A stretch of 29,005 bases of DNA, from contig DATLCI010000152.1 of the NCBI GenBank assembly GCA_035526435.1, positions 1 to 29,005 of the forward strand, in the 5' to 3' direction. The position numbers and the translations under genes are program-made. Below the pieces are notes generated by a model. It searched no databases and was not told where the DNA came from. It worked only from the letters and a program-made list of their open reading frames with translations. This document shows positions 1 through 8,709 of this stretch, one piece after another. The stretch comes from DATLCI01 sp035526435 (GTDB lineage: Bacteria; Acidobacteriota; Terriglobia; Terriglobales; Acidobacteriaceae). Position 1 is the stretch's first letter. Every line of letters starts with the position of its first letter.

Positions 1-70
1 ACATGGAAAGCAACCACCCGGTTTGAAAAAGACCGCTGAATGACCTTTAAATATCATCCCAGTAGGGGAG

Positions 71-96
71 TCCGCTAATGCACTTCCGCTAATGCA
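71..96. repeat. 12-nt tandem direct repeat
   Basis: The 12-mer TCCGCTAATGCA occurs at 71-82 and again at 85-96, a period of 14 nt, just upstream of the first Crp/Fnr gene. It could be a regulator half-site pair or a small duplication. No function can be assigned from sequence alone. Confidence 0.35.
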
Positions 97-144
97 GTAA
101 AGAAGCCAACAACCGGCGTGAAAGCCGCTAAGCAGGTGAGAAAG

Positions 145-891
145 ATGTCCAGCCAACAAGAAAGAATCAAAATGACGCCCCGTCGCGTGACTGTTGAACG
201 AATCGCGGTCAAGTTGCCAGTGTTGAAGGGGGCGGTCGGCGCTGCCCTGAAGAGTGGATTCGATCCGCTCGGATTTTTGGCGAAGGCCGGCTTGGGCAAG
301 TCCACGATTGAACGCAAGAAAGGCGAGGTCGTTTTCGCGCAGGGGGACGTCGCCAACTCCATCTTCTACATCCAAAAAGGCCAGGTCAAGATCGGAGTCG
401 TATCCAAACAGGGCAAAGAGGCGGTTATAGCTATGCTTGGCGAGGGCGAGTTTGTGGGAGAAGACTGCATAGCCACGAGTCACCCGCTACGCTTGGTCAC
501 CGCCGCAGCCTTGACCGACTGCACTCTCCTTAAGATTGAAAAGAAGGAGATGATCCGAGTGCTCAGCTCGGACCCTGACTTCTCTGAGTTGTTTGTCACC
601 TTCTTGCTGGCGCGCAACGCCCGCATTCAGGAAGACCTTATCGACCAGCTCTTCAACTCCAGCGAGAAGCGGCTCGCCCGCGTGCTTCTTTTACTGGCAC
701 AATTCGGTAAGGACGGCAACGCTGAAGTCGTGATTCCCGCCCTTAGCCAGGAGACCCTGGCAGAGATGGTGGGCACCACGCGGTCGCGCGTGAGCTTTTT
801 CATGAATCGCTTTCGCAAGCTCGGCTTCATCGAATACGACAAAGAGATGAAAGTTCACAGCTCGCTGCTGAACGTGATCCTCCACGATTGA
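145..891 (+). CDS. Crp/Fnr family transcriptional regulator
   Basis: This is a cytoplasmic DNA-binding regulator of the Crp/Fnr superfamily, 248 aa from the ATG at 145. After a basic N-terminal tail of about 50 residues comes a cyclic-nucleotide-type beta-roll (motifs GEVVFAQGD, GQVKIG and GEGEFVGED), a long dimerisation helix (SELFVTFLLARNARIQEDL), and a C-terminal winged helix with recognition helix GTTRSRVSFFMNRFRKLGF. That helix differs from the R-E-T-V-x-R helix of CRP, so its target is probably not a classical CRP box. No Fnr-type cysteine cluster is visible. The ATG at 145 is preceded by AGGTGA at good spacing. An in-frame GTG at 118 would add 9 residues, and an ATG at 172 is also possible. 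It is followed at 913 by a secreted-protein gene. The ligand is unknown. Confidence 0.85.
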   Translation: MSSQQERIKMTPRRVTVERIAVKLPVLKGAVGAALKSGFDPLGFLAKAGLGKSTIERKKGEVVFAQGDVANSIFYIQKGQVKIGVVSKQGKEAVIAMLGEGEFVGEDCIATSHPLRLVTAAALTDCTLLKIEKKEMIRVLSSDPDFSELFVTFLLARNARIQEDLIDQLFNSSEKRLARVLLLLAQFGKDGNAEVVIPALSQETLAEMVGTTRSRVSFFMNRFRKLGFIEYDKEMKVHSSLLNVILHD

Positions 892-912
892 TCACCCCGG
901 GAGGGTATTGGA

Positions 913-1701
913 ATGCGTTCGCCGGCAAAATCTCTCATTAAGGCTGTAGTGTTGGGGTTAGCGTCACTTTCCGGGGTGCCGCTCACCGCGGTCCAGTCTA
1001 CGGATGCTTGTCCCCAAGCTACCACCGAACCGGTGGTGGAGAATTTAATACGCAGCAACCTGGCCCGGGCGCGGGCGTTGCCTGCGTACCAGTCCACCCG
1101 GACCTATCGCGTTGATTACCGGGGATTCCCCGGCTCGCGCAGCGCGGAAATGATCGTGGATGTGAAGTTCGAGCCGCCGGGGAACAAGGTGTTCGTGGTC
1201 CGCTCCCAGACCGGTTCCAAGCTGATCATCGACCGCGTCTTCAAAAAACTTCTGGAGAGTGAAAAGGAAGCCTCCGACGCGGAGAACCAGAAGCGCAACG
1301 CGCTCAATCACGAGAACTACGATTTCAAGCTGCTGAACTGTGAGAGCTGGCCGGCAGGCTTGATGTACGTGCTCGAAGTGGCACCGAAGACGAAGAGTAA
1401 ATATCTTTATCGCGGCAAGATCTGGGTGGATGCCCGGGATTTCGCGGTCTATCGCATCTCCGCCGAGCCGGCCAAGAATCCCTCGTTCTGGATCAAACAG
1501 ACGCAGATCGAGCAGGTCTACGCCAAAGTACGCGACTTCTGGCTGCCAGCCAGCAATCGCAGTTCAACGTCAGTGAGGCTTGGCGGCCATGCGGACTTCT
1601 CCATCGAGTACAAGGACTACCAGCTGACGGCCTCCAGTCCGATCGTTACCGGAGTAGAAACCAGCCCTGTGCAAGCCGGCTCTCCTCATCCGCGAAAATA
1701 G
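913..1701 (+). CDS. secreted LolA/RseB-like outer-membrane lipoprotein-sorting-type protein
   Basis: This 262-aa protein has an N-terminal signal peptide (basic MRSPAKSLIK, then a hydrophobic run to about residue 26) and is probably periplasmic. The body is beta-rich, with segments such as YQSTRTYRVDYRG, YLYRGKIWVDARDFAVYRI and FWLPASNRSSTSVRLGG. These are typical of LolA/MucB-like half-barrels that bind acyl chains, a fold frequent in Acidobacteria hypothetical proteins. Family placement rests on this pattern and is tentative; no catalytic motif is visible. A strong SD (GGGAGGG, about 899-905) precedes the ATG. It lies 21 nt after the Crp/Fnr gene and 17 nt before the DUF4230 gene on the same strand, so the three may be cotranscribed. 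Confidence 0.65.
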   Translation: MRSPAKSLIKAVVLGLASLSGVPLTAVQSTDACPQATTEPVVENLIRSNLARARALPAYQSTRTYRVDYRGFPGSRSAEMIVDVKFEPPGNKVFVVRSQTGSKLIIDRVFKKLLESEKEASDAENQKRNALNHENYDFKLLNCESWPAGLMYVLEVAPKTKSKYLYRGKIWVDARDFAVYRISAEPAKNPSFWIKQTQIEQVYAKVRDFWLPASNRSSTSVRLGGHADFSIEYKDYQLTASSPIVTGVETSPVQAGSPHPRK

Positions 1702-1718
1702 GCGCATCTAACCTTCCA

Positions 1719-2354
1719 ATGCCGATCACCACCCAAGAACCCACGCGCTCCCGGTCAAGTACATTCGCGAAAGTTTTGATCGGAGCGCTGTTTGCGGTCT
1801 TACTGTTGATCGCCGTAGTGGGAGTTGCGGGCGTTTCTCTGGTGAAACGCTTGCTCCACCCTTTTGCGACGCAAGTAACGGTCTCAGATTCAACCGTAGT
1901 TCGCAGCATCCAGCAGTTGCAACGTCTGGAAACGGTCGTCTTTAAACTTGACCAGGTGGTCACCGAGGAACGCACGGGCGCATTGCCGCCGGCACTGGTT
2001 GGCGAACGTATGCTGCTCATTGTCCACGGAGACGTTACCGCCGGCGTAGATCTGAGCAAACTCCGCCCGGACGACGTTCACATTGCTGGTCACAAGATCC
2101 GCGTGAAGCTCCCAGCCGCGGAGATCTTTGCCACTCGCACCGATACCGATCGCACCCGCGTCTATTCGCGCGATACCGGCATCTTTACGACTCCGGACCC
2201 GCAGATGGAGACCGAGGTGCGTCGCCGCGCTGAGGGCCAGCTCACAGCCGCTGCGCTGAAAGAGGGTGTTCTGGTCTCCGCGGGTCAAAATGCCCGCAAT
2301 ACCATCACTTCCATGCTGCACTCGCTGGGTTTCGAGCAAGTTGAGGTCGAGTAG
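1719..2354 (+). CDS. DUF4230 family membrane-anchored protein
   Basis: This 211-aa protein has one N-terminal transmembrane helix (about residues 20-44) after a short basic cytoplasmic tail, with the rest presumably outside the membrane. The segments VFKLDQVVTEERTG, LLIVHGDVTAGVDLSKL, HKIRVKLPAAEIF and the C-terminal ALKEGVLVSAGQNARNTI fit DUF4230, a family of unknown function common in Gram-negative and Gram-positive bacteria. No catalytic residues are evident. It starts 17 nt after the preceding secreted-protein gene, which suggests an operon. Confidence 0.75.
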   Translation: MPITTQEPTRSRSSTFAKVLIGALFAVLLLIAVVGVAGVSLVKRLLHPFATQVTVSDSTVVRSIQQLQRLETVVFKLDQVVTEERTGALPPALVGERMLLIVHGDVTAGVDLSKLRPDDVHIAGHKIRVKLPAAEIFATRTDTDRTRVYSRDTGIFTTPDPQMETEVRRRAEGQLTAAALKEGVLVSAGQNARNTITSMLHSLGFEQVEVE

Positions 2355-2588
2355 TACCCATCGGTCCGAGCCTTTCGCAGCGGTTGTTCAATCTTGACCA
2401 GACTAGTTCCGCAGCGAGGGTTATGGTTGAGGTAGAGCAAGACTGGTCTTCTCTCCGGTTCGGGCAGTTATGGGGCTGCCTTCTTGTGGTAGAGGAGACA
2501 CATCATTGTTTGTGAACCGGATGGTTCGGCAAGTAGACGTGACCCAGAAGACCTGACCGCAGGCTCGTCAAAATCGAAGGAGAAAAAT

Positions 2589-2936
2589 ATGTCCGATAAG
2601 AACGTAAGGAACGCAGGTTGGTTCGCCGCCGGTTTGGGATTAGGCGCGGTAGCCGCAATTCTTTTTGCCCCTAAGTCAGGCGCCGCACTGCGTAGCGACA
2701 TTTTGGCTGGCGTAGACCAAGGACGCGATTTCCTTGCTACGCGTAGTCGCGACGCCCGCTCGACCGTAAAAGGCTGGATCGATACCGGCAGAGTCGCGGC
2801 CGATGAAAAAAAGAAGCAGCTTGACCTGGCCGTCGAACGCGGCAAAGCCGTTGTGGGGCGCCAGAAAGATCAAATCAACGCAACGGTGGATGCGGGTCGT
2901 GAAGGCATCCATCAGGCCACTCAAAAGAAGTCCTAA
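2589..2936 (+). CDS. YtxH-like small envelope-stress protein
   Basis: This 115-aa protein begins with a glycine-rich hydrophobic segment (GWFAAGLGLGAVAAILFAPKSG) typical of YtxH/GvpP-like proteins. A highly charged Lys/Arg/Asp/Glu helix (RSTVKGWIDTGRVAADEKKK) follows and probably forms a coiled coil. Such proteins are membrane-associated and often stress-induced; no enzyme activity is known. A strong SD (GAAGGAG) precedes the ATG. The preceding 234-nt intergenic region (2355-2588) holds only small imperfect inverted repeats, for example AAGAC-TG-GTCTT near 2426-2437, and no gene that I can support. Confidence 0.7.
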   Translation: MSDKNVRNAGWFAAGLGLGAVAAILFAPKSGAALRSDILAGVDQGRDFLATRSRDARSTVKGWIDTGRVAADEKKKQLDLAVERGKAVVGRQKDQINATVDAGREGIHQATQKKS

Positions 2937-2939
2937 CTT

Positions 2940-2969
2940 GAGATCCGCCCATCGTCAGGGGCGGATCTC
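2940..2969. terminator. strong GC-rich hairpin (possible terminator or processing hairpin)
   Basis: GAGATCCGCCC (2940-2950) pairs perfectly with GGGCGGATCTC (2959-2969) around an 8-nt loop. No T-run follows on either strand, so it is not a standard intrinsic terminator. It sits 4 nt after the YtxH-like gene and 15 nt before the omega-like gene, so it may attenuate readthrough or protect the upstream mRNA. Confidence 0.5.
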
Positions 2970-2984
2970 GAAAGGTTCAACTAC

Positions 2985-3281
2985 ATGCGTTCCGAATTAG
3001 TTTTCGTCGCTAATGGAAATGTCGATAACCGCTTTAAGCTTTGTCATCTGGTGCGCGTGGCCAGCCGACGGTTTCATAAAGCCGGCGACCCTATTCAATC
3101 CACTATCAACAAGGTGCTCTCGCTGGTGACTGAGCAGACGAATGGCGCGGTAGTGGACAACAAAGGTTTATGGGAATCATCCTTTCATAGCAGTGCGCAA
3201 GCGCCGAAGGCAGTCGGCGCACCAGGGGCAACTTCGGCGACGAAGCTCTTGGCGCAAGTCACTGCCGTGGCTGGCGATTAG
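2985..3281 (+). CDS. rpoZ: RNA polymerase omega-subunit-like protein
   Basis: This 98-aa protein resembles acidobacterial omega subunits. The N-terminal stretch, with VDNRFKLCHLVRVASRRFHK and the following IQSTINKVLSLV, matches the omega signature in which a short conserved N(R/K)F(x)L helix contacts the beta-prime subunit. Omega assists assembly of RNA polymerase and in many bacteria contributes to ppGpp response. The C-terminal half (from about residue 50) is low in recognisable structure, and the canonical MARVT start motif is absent. It could be a divergent second copy rather than the housekeeping gene. It starts 15 nt after a strong hairpin. Confidence 0.55.
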   Translation: MRSELVFVANGNVDNRFKLCHLVRVASRRFHKAGDPIQSTINKVLSLVTEQTNGAVVDNKGLWESSFHSSAQAPKAVGAPGATSATKLLAQVTAVAGD

Positions 3282-3421
3282 CCTTGAAACCACGCCGCAG
3301 GATTCCCGCCTTACTACGGAACGTGTCCCCTTTTGACCATCTTTGAATGTTTCCAACTGCTAGGGTTAGGAAGGCTGCGGCTCTCTGAAAGAGGCTGCGC
3401 AAGTCGGAGCACAAGGAGAGC

Positions 3422-3835
3422 ATGATGAATTCCCCTGAGAATCAGAAGAAACGGATCCTGGTTGTGGACGACAGGATCAGCGACACCGAACTGGTAAAGC
3501 TTTCGCTCGAACGTACCAACGAATACATCGTGAAAGAAGAGAATGATGCCACCGCAGCGGTCGCTACTGCGGAGGCCTTTCAACCTAACCTGATCTTGCT
3601 GGACGTCATGATGCCGGGCCTGGATGGCGGAGAACTGGCGGCCGTGTTTCAGGCACATCCATTATTGAAGTCAATCCCCATCGTTTTCCTTACCGCAGCG
3701 GTCACTCACAAGGAAGTGGACGCAGGCCGTGGCCTGGTCGGCGGTCGCCCTTTCCTGGCCAAGCCCATCGTTCTCACCGAACTGATTGCTTGCCTCGATC
3801 AGCAACTCAATCCCAAGCCACTCACGGTGCAGTAA
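3422..3835 (+). CDS. single-domain response regulator
   Basis: This 137-aa CheY-like receiver has no output domain. Visible hallmarks are the acidic pair in LVVDDR, the phospho-acceptor Asp in LILLDVMMPGLDG, the Thr/Ala switch in VFLTAAV, and the conserved Lys in FLAKPIV. The start is the ATG at 3422, or the adjacent ATG at 3425, after SD AAGGAGAG. It ends 24 nt before a hybrid histidine kinase on the same strand, so the two probably form one phosphorelay in which this protein is a diffusible receiver or phosphate sink. Confidence 0.9.
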   Translation: MMNSPENQKKRILVVDDRISDTELVKLSLERTNEYIVKEENDATAAVATAEAFQPNLILLDVMMPGLDGGELAAVFQAHPLLKSIPIVFLTAAVTHKEVDAGRGLVGGRPFLAKPIVLTELIACLDQQLNPKPLTVQ

Positions 3836-3859
3836 ACCAGCACCCGACTCTCCAAGGGT

Positions 3860-6007
3860 ATGAAAGCTAAACCTCCCCTCGATCGCGATGTAGCGGCTGC
3901 CGCAGTGGCCGCGTCTTCATTGCTGGCTACCACCCCAGGGAATACGGAAGCCAGCGAACAAGAAGCCCGCGGCAAAGATGTTTTGCTGAAGGCCGGGGCG
4001 CTGCAAGACGCGATCTTTAACAGCGCCAATTTCTCCAGTATCGCGACCGACGAAAAAGGTGTGATCCAGATCTTCAATGTAGGCGCCGAGCGCATGCTCG
4101 GCTATGCGGCTGCCGATGTAATGAACCAGATCACTCCCGCCGACATCAGTGACCCCCAGGAACTCATATCTCGCGCGGAGACCCTAAGCGTCGAGTTGGG
4201 CACACCGATCGCGCCCGGTTTTGAAGCGCTAGTCTTCAAAGCTTCGCGCGGCATTGAAGACATCTACGAGCTCACCTATATCCGCAAGGATGGCAGCCGC
4301 TTTCCCGCAGTCGTGTCGGTCACAGCGCTGCGCAATGAACACGATGGCATCATCGGCTATCTGCTCATTGGCACCGACAACAGCGCGCGTAAGCAGGTGG
4401 AAGCGGAACAGCGCAAGCTGGACCAGCGCTTGCGCGATCAACAGTTCTATACCCGCTCGCTGATCGAATCGAACATTGATGCGCTCATGACCACGGATCC
4501 CGCCGGCATCATCACGGATGTGAACAAGCAGATGGAGGCGCTGACTGGATGCACGCGCGATGAATTGATCGGCGCGCCGTTCAAGAACTATTTCACTGAC
4601 CCGGCCCGCGCGGAGGCCGGCATCAAGCTGGTCTTGAGCGAGAAGAAGGTCACGAACTATGAACTCACAGCGCGCGCGCGCGATGGCAAGCACACAGTGG
4701 TTTCCTATAACGCCACTACCTTCTACGATCGCGAGCGGACGCTGCAAGGTGTTTTCGCCGCCGCTCGGGATGTTACCGAGCGCCAACGGGTGGAACGCGA
4801 ACTCCAGGAGACCAACGTCGAACTGGAAGGTGCCAAGTCCGCGGCCGAAAAAGCAAATCTGGCCAAATCCAATTTCCTCTCCAGCATGAGCCATGAATTG
4901 CGGAGCCCTTTGAATGCCATCCTCGGCTTCGCGCAGTTGATGGAATCCGATAACCCGGCGCCCACCTCCGCCCAGAAGGCGAGCATTGACCAGATATTGC
5001 ACGCTGGCTGGTACTTGCTGGAACTGATCAATGAGATATTGGATCTGGCCATGATCGAGTCCGGGAGGCTGTCTTTGTCGCTGGAGCCCGTGGAATTAGC
5101 CAGCGTGATGGTCGAATGTCGCGACATGATCGAACCTCAGGCGCAACGGCGCGGCATCAAAGTGATCTTTCCGCGTTTTGATGTGCCCTACTTCGCCTCA
5201 GCCGACCGCACCCGGGTGAAGCAAGTCTTCATCAATCTCTTGTCCAATGCCATAAAGTACAACCGCGATCGCGGCACTGTCGAAGTGAAGTGTGGGCCCG
5301 TGGGCCCGGACAAGATTCGGGTGAGTGTGACGGACACCGGGGCCGGCCTTTCTCCGGAAAAACTGTCGCAGCTCTTCCAGTCATTTAACCGACTGGGCCA
5401 GGAAGCCAGCGTTGAAGAAGGCACTGGCATCGGGCTGGTCGTCAGCAAGCGGCTGGTAGAGCTGATGGGCGGCGTCATCGGAGTCGACAGCACGGTCGGA
5501 GTTGGAAGCACATTTTGGATCGAGCTCTTGAGCACGCTCCCGGTGCAGTTGCCGCTCGAGGAAGACCAGTCATCCGTACCCATCACCGAGGCGTCGGCGA
5601 ATGGCACAGCGGTCCATACGCTGCTTTATGTGGAAGATAATCAGGCCAATCTGGAGCTGGTGCAGCGGCTGATCGCACGCCGCCCCGATATGCGCCTTTT
5701 GACTGCCGTGAACGGAACCTTAGGGGTGGAATTGGCGCGTTCAGCACAGCCAGACCTTATTCTCATGGACATCAATCTTCCCGGGATCAGTGGCATCGAA
5801 GCATTAAAAATTCTGCGCAATGATCCACGTACTGCCCACATTCCGGTGATTGCCCTCAGCGCCAACGCCATTCCTCGCGACATTAACACTGGCTTGTCTG
5901 CCGGCTTCCGTCGTTATCTGACTAAGCCGGTAAAGGTCAAAGAGTTCATGGAAGTTTTGGACGAGACCTTAAGCTCCAAGCCCGGCTCTAGTAACTCCGA
6001 GTTTTAA
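3860..6007 (+). CDS. soluble PAS-PAS hybrid histidine kinase with C-terminal receiver
   Basis: This 715-aa signalling kinase has no transmembrane segment, so it is probably cytoplasmic. In order it has PAS1 (about residues 50-170, ending DGIIGYLLIGTDNSARK), PAS2 (about 190-315, ending FAAARDVTERQ), a linker coiled coil, a HisKA domain with phospho-acceptor His345 in SMSHELRSPLNAILG, a HATPase domain (N-box FINLLSNAIKYN, G boxes DTGAGLS and GTGIGL), and a receiver with Asp637 in LILMDINLPG and Lys in LTKPVK. The PAS domains may bind a small ligand or cofactor that cannot be told from sequence. It follows the single-domain response regulator by 24 nt. The 108-nt gap to the convergent dehydrogenase gene holds no clear terminator. 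Confidence 0.92.
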   Translation: MKAKPPLDRDVAAAAVAASSLLATTPGNTEASEQEARGKDVLLKAGALQDAIFNSANFSSIATDEKGVIQIFNVGAERMLGYAAADVMNQITPADISDPQELISRAETLSVELGTPIAPGFEALVFKASRGIEDIYELTYIRKDGSRFPAVVSVTALRNEHDGIIGYLLIGTDNSARKQVEAEQRKLDQRLRDQQFYTRSLIESNIDALMTTDPAGIITDVNKQMEALTGCTRDELIGAPFKNYFTDPARAEAGIKLVLSEKKVTNYELTARARDGKHTVVSYNATTFYDRERTLQGVFAAARDVTERQRVERELQETNVELEGAKSAAEKANLAKSNFLSSMSHELRSPLNAILGFAQLMESDNPAPTSAQKASIDQILHAGWYLLELINEILDLAMIESGRLSLSLEPVELASVMVECRDMIEPQAQRRGIKVIFPRFDVPYFASADRTRVKQVFINLLSNAIKYNRDRGTVEVKCGPVGPDKIRVSVTDTGAGLSPEKLSQLFQSFNRLGQEASVEEGTGIGLVVSKRLVELMGGVIGVDSTVGVGSTFWIELLSTLPVQLPLEEDQSSVPITEASANGTAVHTLLYVEDNQANLELVQRLIARRPDMRLLTAVNGTLGVELARSAQPDLILMDINLPGISGIEALKILRNDPRTAHIPVIALSANAIPRDINTGLSAGFRRYLTKPVKVKEFMEVLDETLSSKPGSSNSEF

Positions 6008-6115
6008 ACAGTCCCAAAATGGGCTGCCAGCTTTCTGGGGCACAAATGTCATCCAGTGACGATTGGGATTACACTCAGCCCACGTTAGATTATTCCCTCG
6101 AGCTCCGTTGCCCCT

Positions 6116-7303
6116 TTACGCGGCTTCTGCCCACGGATCCAAAACGATCTTCGTGCAGTTCTGCTCCTTGTTAGAAAACACTTCGTAACCTTTCGGGGCG
6201 TGTTCCAGGGTCAGTCGATGGCTGATGACCTCCCTGCAGTCGATGTCGCCATTGCGGATATGGTCGAACAGTTTCGGCAGATATTTATGCACATGGGTCT
6301 GACCCATTTTCAGCGTCAGGCCTTTGTTGAATGCGGAGCCCATCGGCATTCTGTCCACGAAGCCCGCATATACCCCCGGGATTGAGACCGTTCCGCCTTT
6401 GCGGCATGCTTGCAAGGCTTGGCGCAGCACGATGGGACGGTCCATCTCGATCCTCATCATCTGCTTCACCTTGTCATACGCTGCCATGGGCCCGGTGCCA
6501 TGCGCTTCCATACCTACCGCGTCGATGCACGCATCCGGCCCGATACCGCCCGTCATCTCCTTCAGCGTTTCAATCACGTCATCCACCTTGTCATAGTTGA
6601 TGGGCTCCGCGCCCGCTCTCTGCGCCAGCATCAGCCGCTCGGGAAAGCGGTCGATGGCGATCACCCGCTTTGCGCCCAACAGGAACGCGCTCTTGATCGC
6701 AAACCAGCCTACCGGCCCGCAGCCCCATACCGCGACTGTGTTCTCCGGTTCGATGTCGCAGTTCTCGGCCGCCATATATCCCGTTGGGAAGATGTCAGTG
6801 AGGAACAGGACCTGTTCGTCGGAAAGACTGCGGTCTTCGATCTTGAAAGGGCCAATGTCGGCAAAGGGCACGCGGGCAAACTGCGACTGCCCGCCGGCGT
6901 ATCCGCCATACATATGCGAATAACCAAACAGGCCCGCGGGACTGAAACCATTCATCTTTTCCGCCAGCCACGCATTCGGATTGCTGTTATCGCAGACGGA
7001 ATACATCTCGTTCTTGCAGAAATAACAATTTCCGCAAGCGATGGGGAAGGGCACGATCACGCGGTCGCCCACCTTCAGGTTCTTCACCCCGTTGCCGACC
7101 TCGACCACTTCGCCCATGAATTCATGACCTAAAATGTCGCCAGAGTGCATCGTCGGTACAAAGCCGTTATATAGATGAAGGTCTGAGCCACATATGGCAG
7201 TGCGAGTAACGCGGATGACAGCATCGCGTGGATTGATGATGTGCGGATCCGGCACGGTCTCGACCTTCACGTTCTTCTTTCCATTCCAACAAAGTGCTTT
7301 CAT
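6116..7303 (-). CDS. zinc-dependent alcohol dehydrogenase (glutathione-independent formaldehyde dehydrogenase-like)
   Basis: This 395-aa MDR-family dehydrogenase is cytosolic and oxidises an alcohol or aldehyde with NAD(P). Catalytic zinc ligands are Cys38 (ICGSD) and His60-Glu61 (LGHEFMGEV). The structural zinc site is complete: Cys90, Cys93, Cys96 and Cys104. The Rossmann fingerprint is VWGCGPVGWFA, followed by an acidic residue in IAIDRF that favours NAD. The long insertion around residues 105-150 is typical of the formaldehyde dehydrogenase-like branch. The substrate is not determinable. The ATG at 7303 has SD AGGAGA. It lies 12 nt downstream of the SRPBCC gene, so the two probably form a small operon. 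Confidence 0.9.
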   Translation of the reverse strand: MKALCWNGKKNVKVETVPDPHIINPRDAVIRVTRTAICGSDLHLYNGFVPTMHSGDILGHEFMGEVVEVGNGVKNLKVGDRVIVPFPIACGNCYFCKNEMYSVCDNSNPNAWLAEKMNGFSPAGLFGYSHMYGGYAGGQSQFARVPFADIGPFKIEDRSLSDEQVLFLTDIFPTGYMAAENCDIEPENTVAVWGCGPVGWFAIKSAFLLGAKRVIAIDRFPERLMLAQRAGAEPINYDKVDDVIETLKEMTGGIGPDACIDAVGMEAHGTGPMAAYDKVKQMMRIEMDRPIVLRQALQACRKGGTVSIPGVYAGFVDRMPMGSAFNKGLTLKMGQTHVHKYLPKLFDHIRNGDIDCREVISHRLTLEHAPKGYEVFSNKEQNCTKIVLDPWAEAA

Positions 7304-7315
7304 GGTCCGGATCTC

Positions 7316-8068
7316 CTATGCAGTGCGGGTACGTCCCATATTCTCGTGGTAGAGCGACTCCGTGATCTGATTGCGGATCCCGGAACGGCCGGTAGGTTGT
7401 CCTGCGGTAGTGGCGAGCTCGCCCGTCTCCATCAATTGCTTGAAGCGTCGCAAGTTCTCGCGGGCCATCTGCTCCGGATCGCGTCCGGCCATCATGGCCA
7501 CGCCCCGGGTCAGCAATCCGCCGGGCAGCACGTAGTGCGCGGAAAAATGGACGACCGTCTCTCCGGAATGATTCCCGTCCAGGAATTCCACGGACCCATA
7601 GTGCTCCAACGGAGGATGATTGATCGTCCGCCATCCGATGCGCTCGCCTGCTTGTTCGTCAACCTCAGCGTCCCACTCAAGTGAAGGACCCACGGGAAAT
7701 GACATCTTCCAGTGTTGCCGGTCGGGCGCCGTTTGGGTCACCGATTGCACGTCGATCATGAACGTTGGCATGTTCTCGGCCTTTGACCAGTACTCGTAGA
7801 GCTCACGCTTCGGCCGCTGTATAGAGACGGTGCGGTGCACATCCACTGACGTGGTGGTGTCGGGTAATATCCCCACTCCCGGGTCGCGTTTCATCATGAT
7901 GCCGCGCGACAAAACCGCGGCCCCGGCGGCGGAGATGGCGAGAGCACTGCGATTCCGCTTCAGCAGGCTATATCCGATGAGCATCCCCCCGGCCGCGATC
8001 ATCGTTCCGCTGATCCAACGATCAGAAGCTGGAGTAATATCTTGTGATTGTTCGCGCATAAGTTTCAC
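7316..8068 (-). CDS. SRPBCC family protein with N-terminal membrane segments
   Basis: This is about 250 aa. The N-terminal part (about residues 18-58, ISGTMIAAGGMLIGYSLL and SALAISAAGAAVLSRGIMM) forms one or two membrane helices. The rest is a SRPBCC/START-like ligand-binding domain beginning VDVHRTVSIQRPKRELYEYWS and containing IGWRTINHPP and GSVEFLD. Such proteins (polyketide cyclase/YndB type) bind hydrophobic ligands; no ligand is known here. The start is either the GTG at 8068, close to a GGAGGAG, or the ATG at 8059. It is followed at 12 nt by the zinc alcohol dehydrogenase. Confidence 0.8.
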   Translation of the reverse strand: MKLMREQSQDITPASDRWISGTMIAAGGMLIGYSLLKRNRSALAISAAGAAVLSRGIMMKRDPGVGILPDTTTSVDVHRTVSIQRPKRELYEYWSKAENMPTFMIDVQSVTQTAPDRQHWKMSFPVGPSLEWDAEVDEQAGERIGWRTINHPPLEHYGSVEFLDGNHSGETVVHFSAHYVLPGGLLTRGVAMMAGRDPEQMARENLRRFKQLMETGELATTAGQPTGRSGIRNQITESLYHENMGRTRTA

Positions 8069-8158
8069 CCACTCCTCCCTTTTTTCTCCTCATTAGATGG
8101 AGGCGACTAGTATGGTGTGGTCTCTGCAGCATCCAAAGATGTGGCGTGACACTTCCAG

Positions 8159-8640
8159 GTGAAAGATTTGACCGTCACTCGCGCGCGATTGGTCTTATTT
8201 TTATTTAGCCTCACAATTTGTGGAGCGGCGCAAGTCTCAGGCGTCGTCACCGACGCTGGCGGACACCCCATTTCCTCCGCCGAGGTCGAATGTGCCGACC
8301 ATCAAGCCGCGAATGTCTTGACGAAGGGCGATGGCTCTTTCGTCTCGAGCATTGTCCAGTCCCATGCACCTTGAATATTTACTCGAAAAGTTTTGCGCCC
8401 CGTAGGCTCTTCGTTACCTCGTCCACCATCAGGGTCGTTCTTCACCCCGAGGTTGCGCGGGCCGTCATGACCGTAACGGCAGAACGAATGTCCACACCGT
8501 TGGCCCGGACATCCCCGTCAGCGTTAGTCTTGAGCTCGCAGCAGTTGAATAGTTCTGCTCCCCTAGCGCTAGATGACGCCCTGCGTTATGTGCCGGGCTT
8601 TTCTCTATTTCGCCGCTCGGGCAGCCGCGCCGTATTAAAT
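8159..8640 (+). pseudogene. truncated, frameshifted TonB-dependent receptor remnant
   Basis: The 5' part (GTG at 8159) encodes a signal peptide (LVLFLFSLTICGAAQ) and the start of a carboxypeptidase-regulatory-like domain (VSGVVTDAGGHPISSAEV). Near 8345-8365 the homology moves to a second frame. It then continues with PCTLNIYSKSFAPRRL, VVLHPEVARAVMTVTAER and a TonB plug motif (LNSSAPLALDDALRYVPGFS). Similarity stops at about 8640 (FRRSGSRA), before most of the plug and the whole barrel. An intact receptor would need roughly 2 kb more. This is a decayed gene whose 3' part is gone, and the break lies about 70 nt from the end of the cytochrome operon. A sequencing error could explain the frameshift but not the missing barrel. 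Confidence 0.7.
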
Positions 8641-8709
8641 AACGATGGAAGTATTGATGTCCGTATTGGGGAATCTCTCAAAAGGTGCTCACGCGGCGAT
8701 CAACTTCTT

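Noticed and set aside
2426..2437. Small palindrome AAGAC-TG-GTCTT as operator
   Set aside because: It is short, isolated and not repeated near other genes, so chance occurrence is likely.
6008..6115. Terminator between the hybrid kinase and the alcohol dehydrogenase
   Set aside because: Only 4-5 bp stems (for example CCCA-AAA-TGGG) without T-runs are present.
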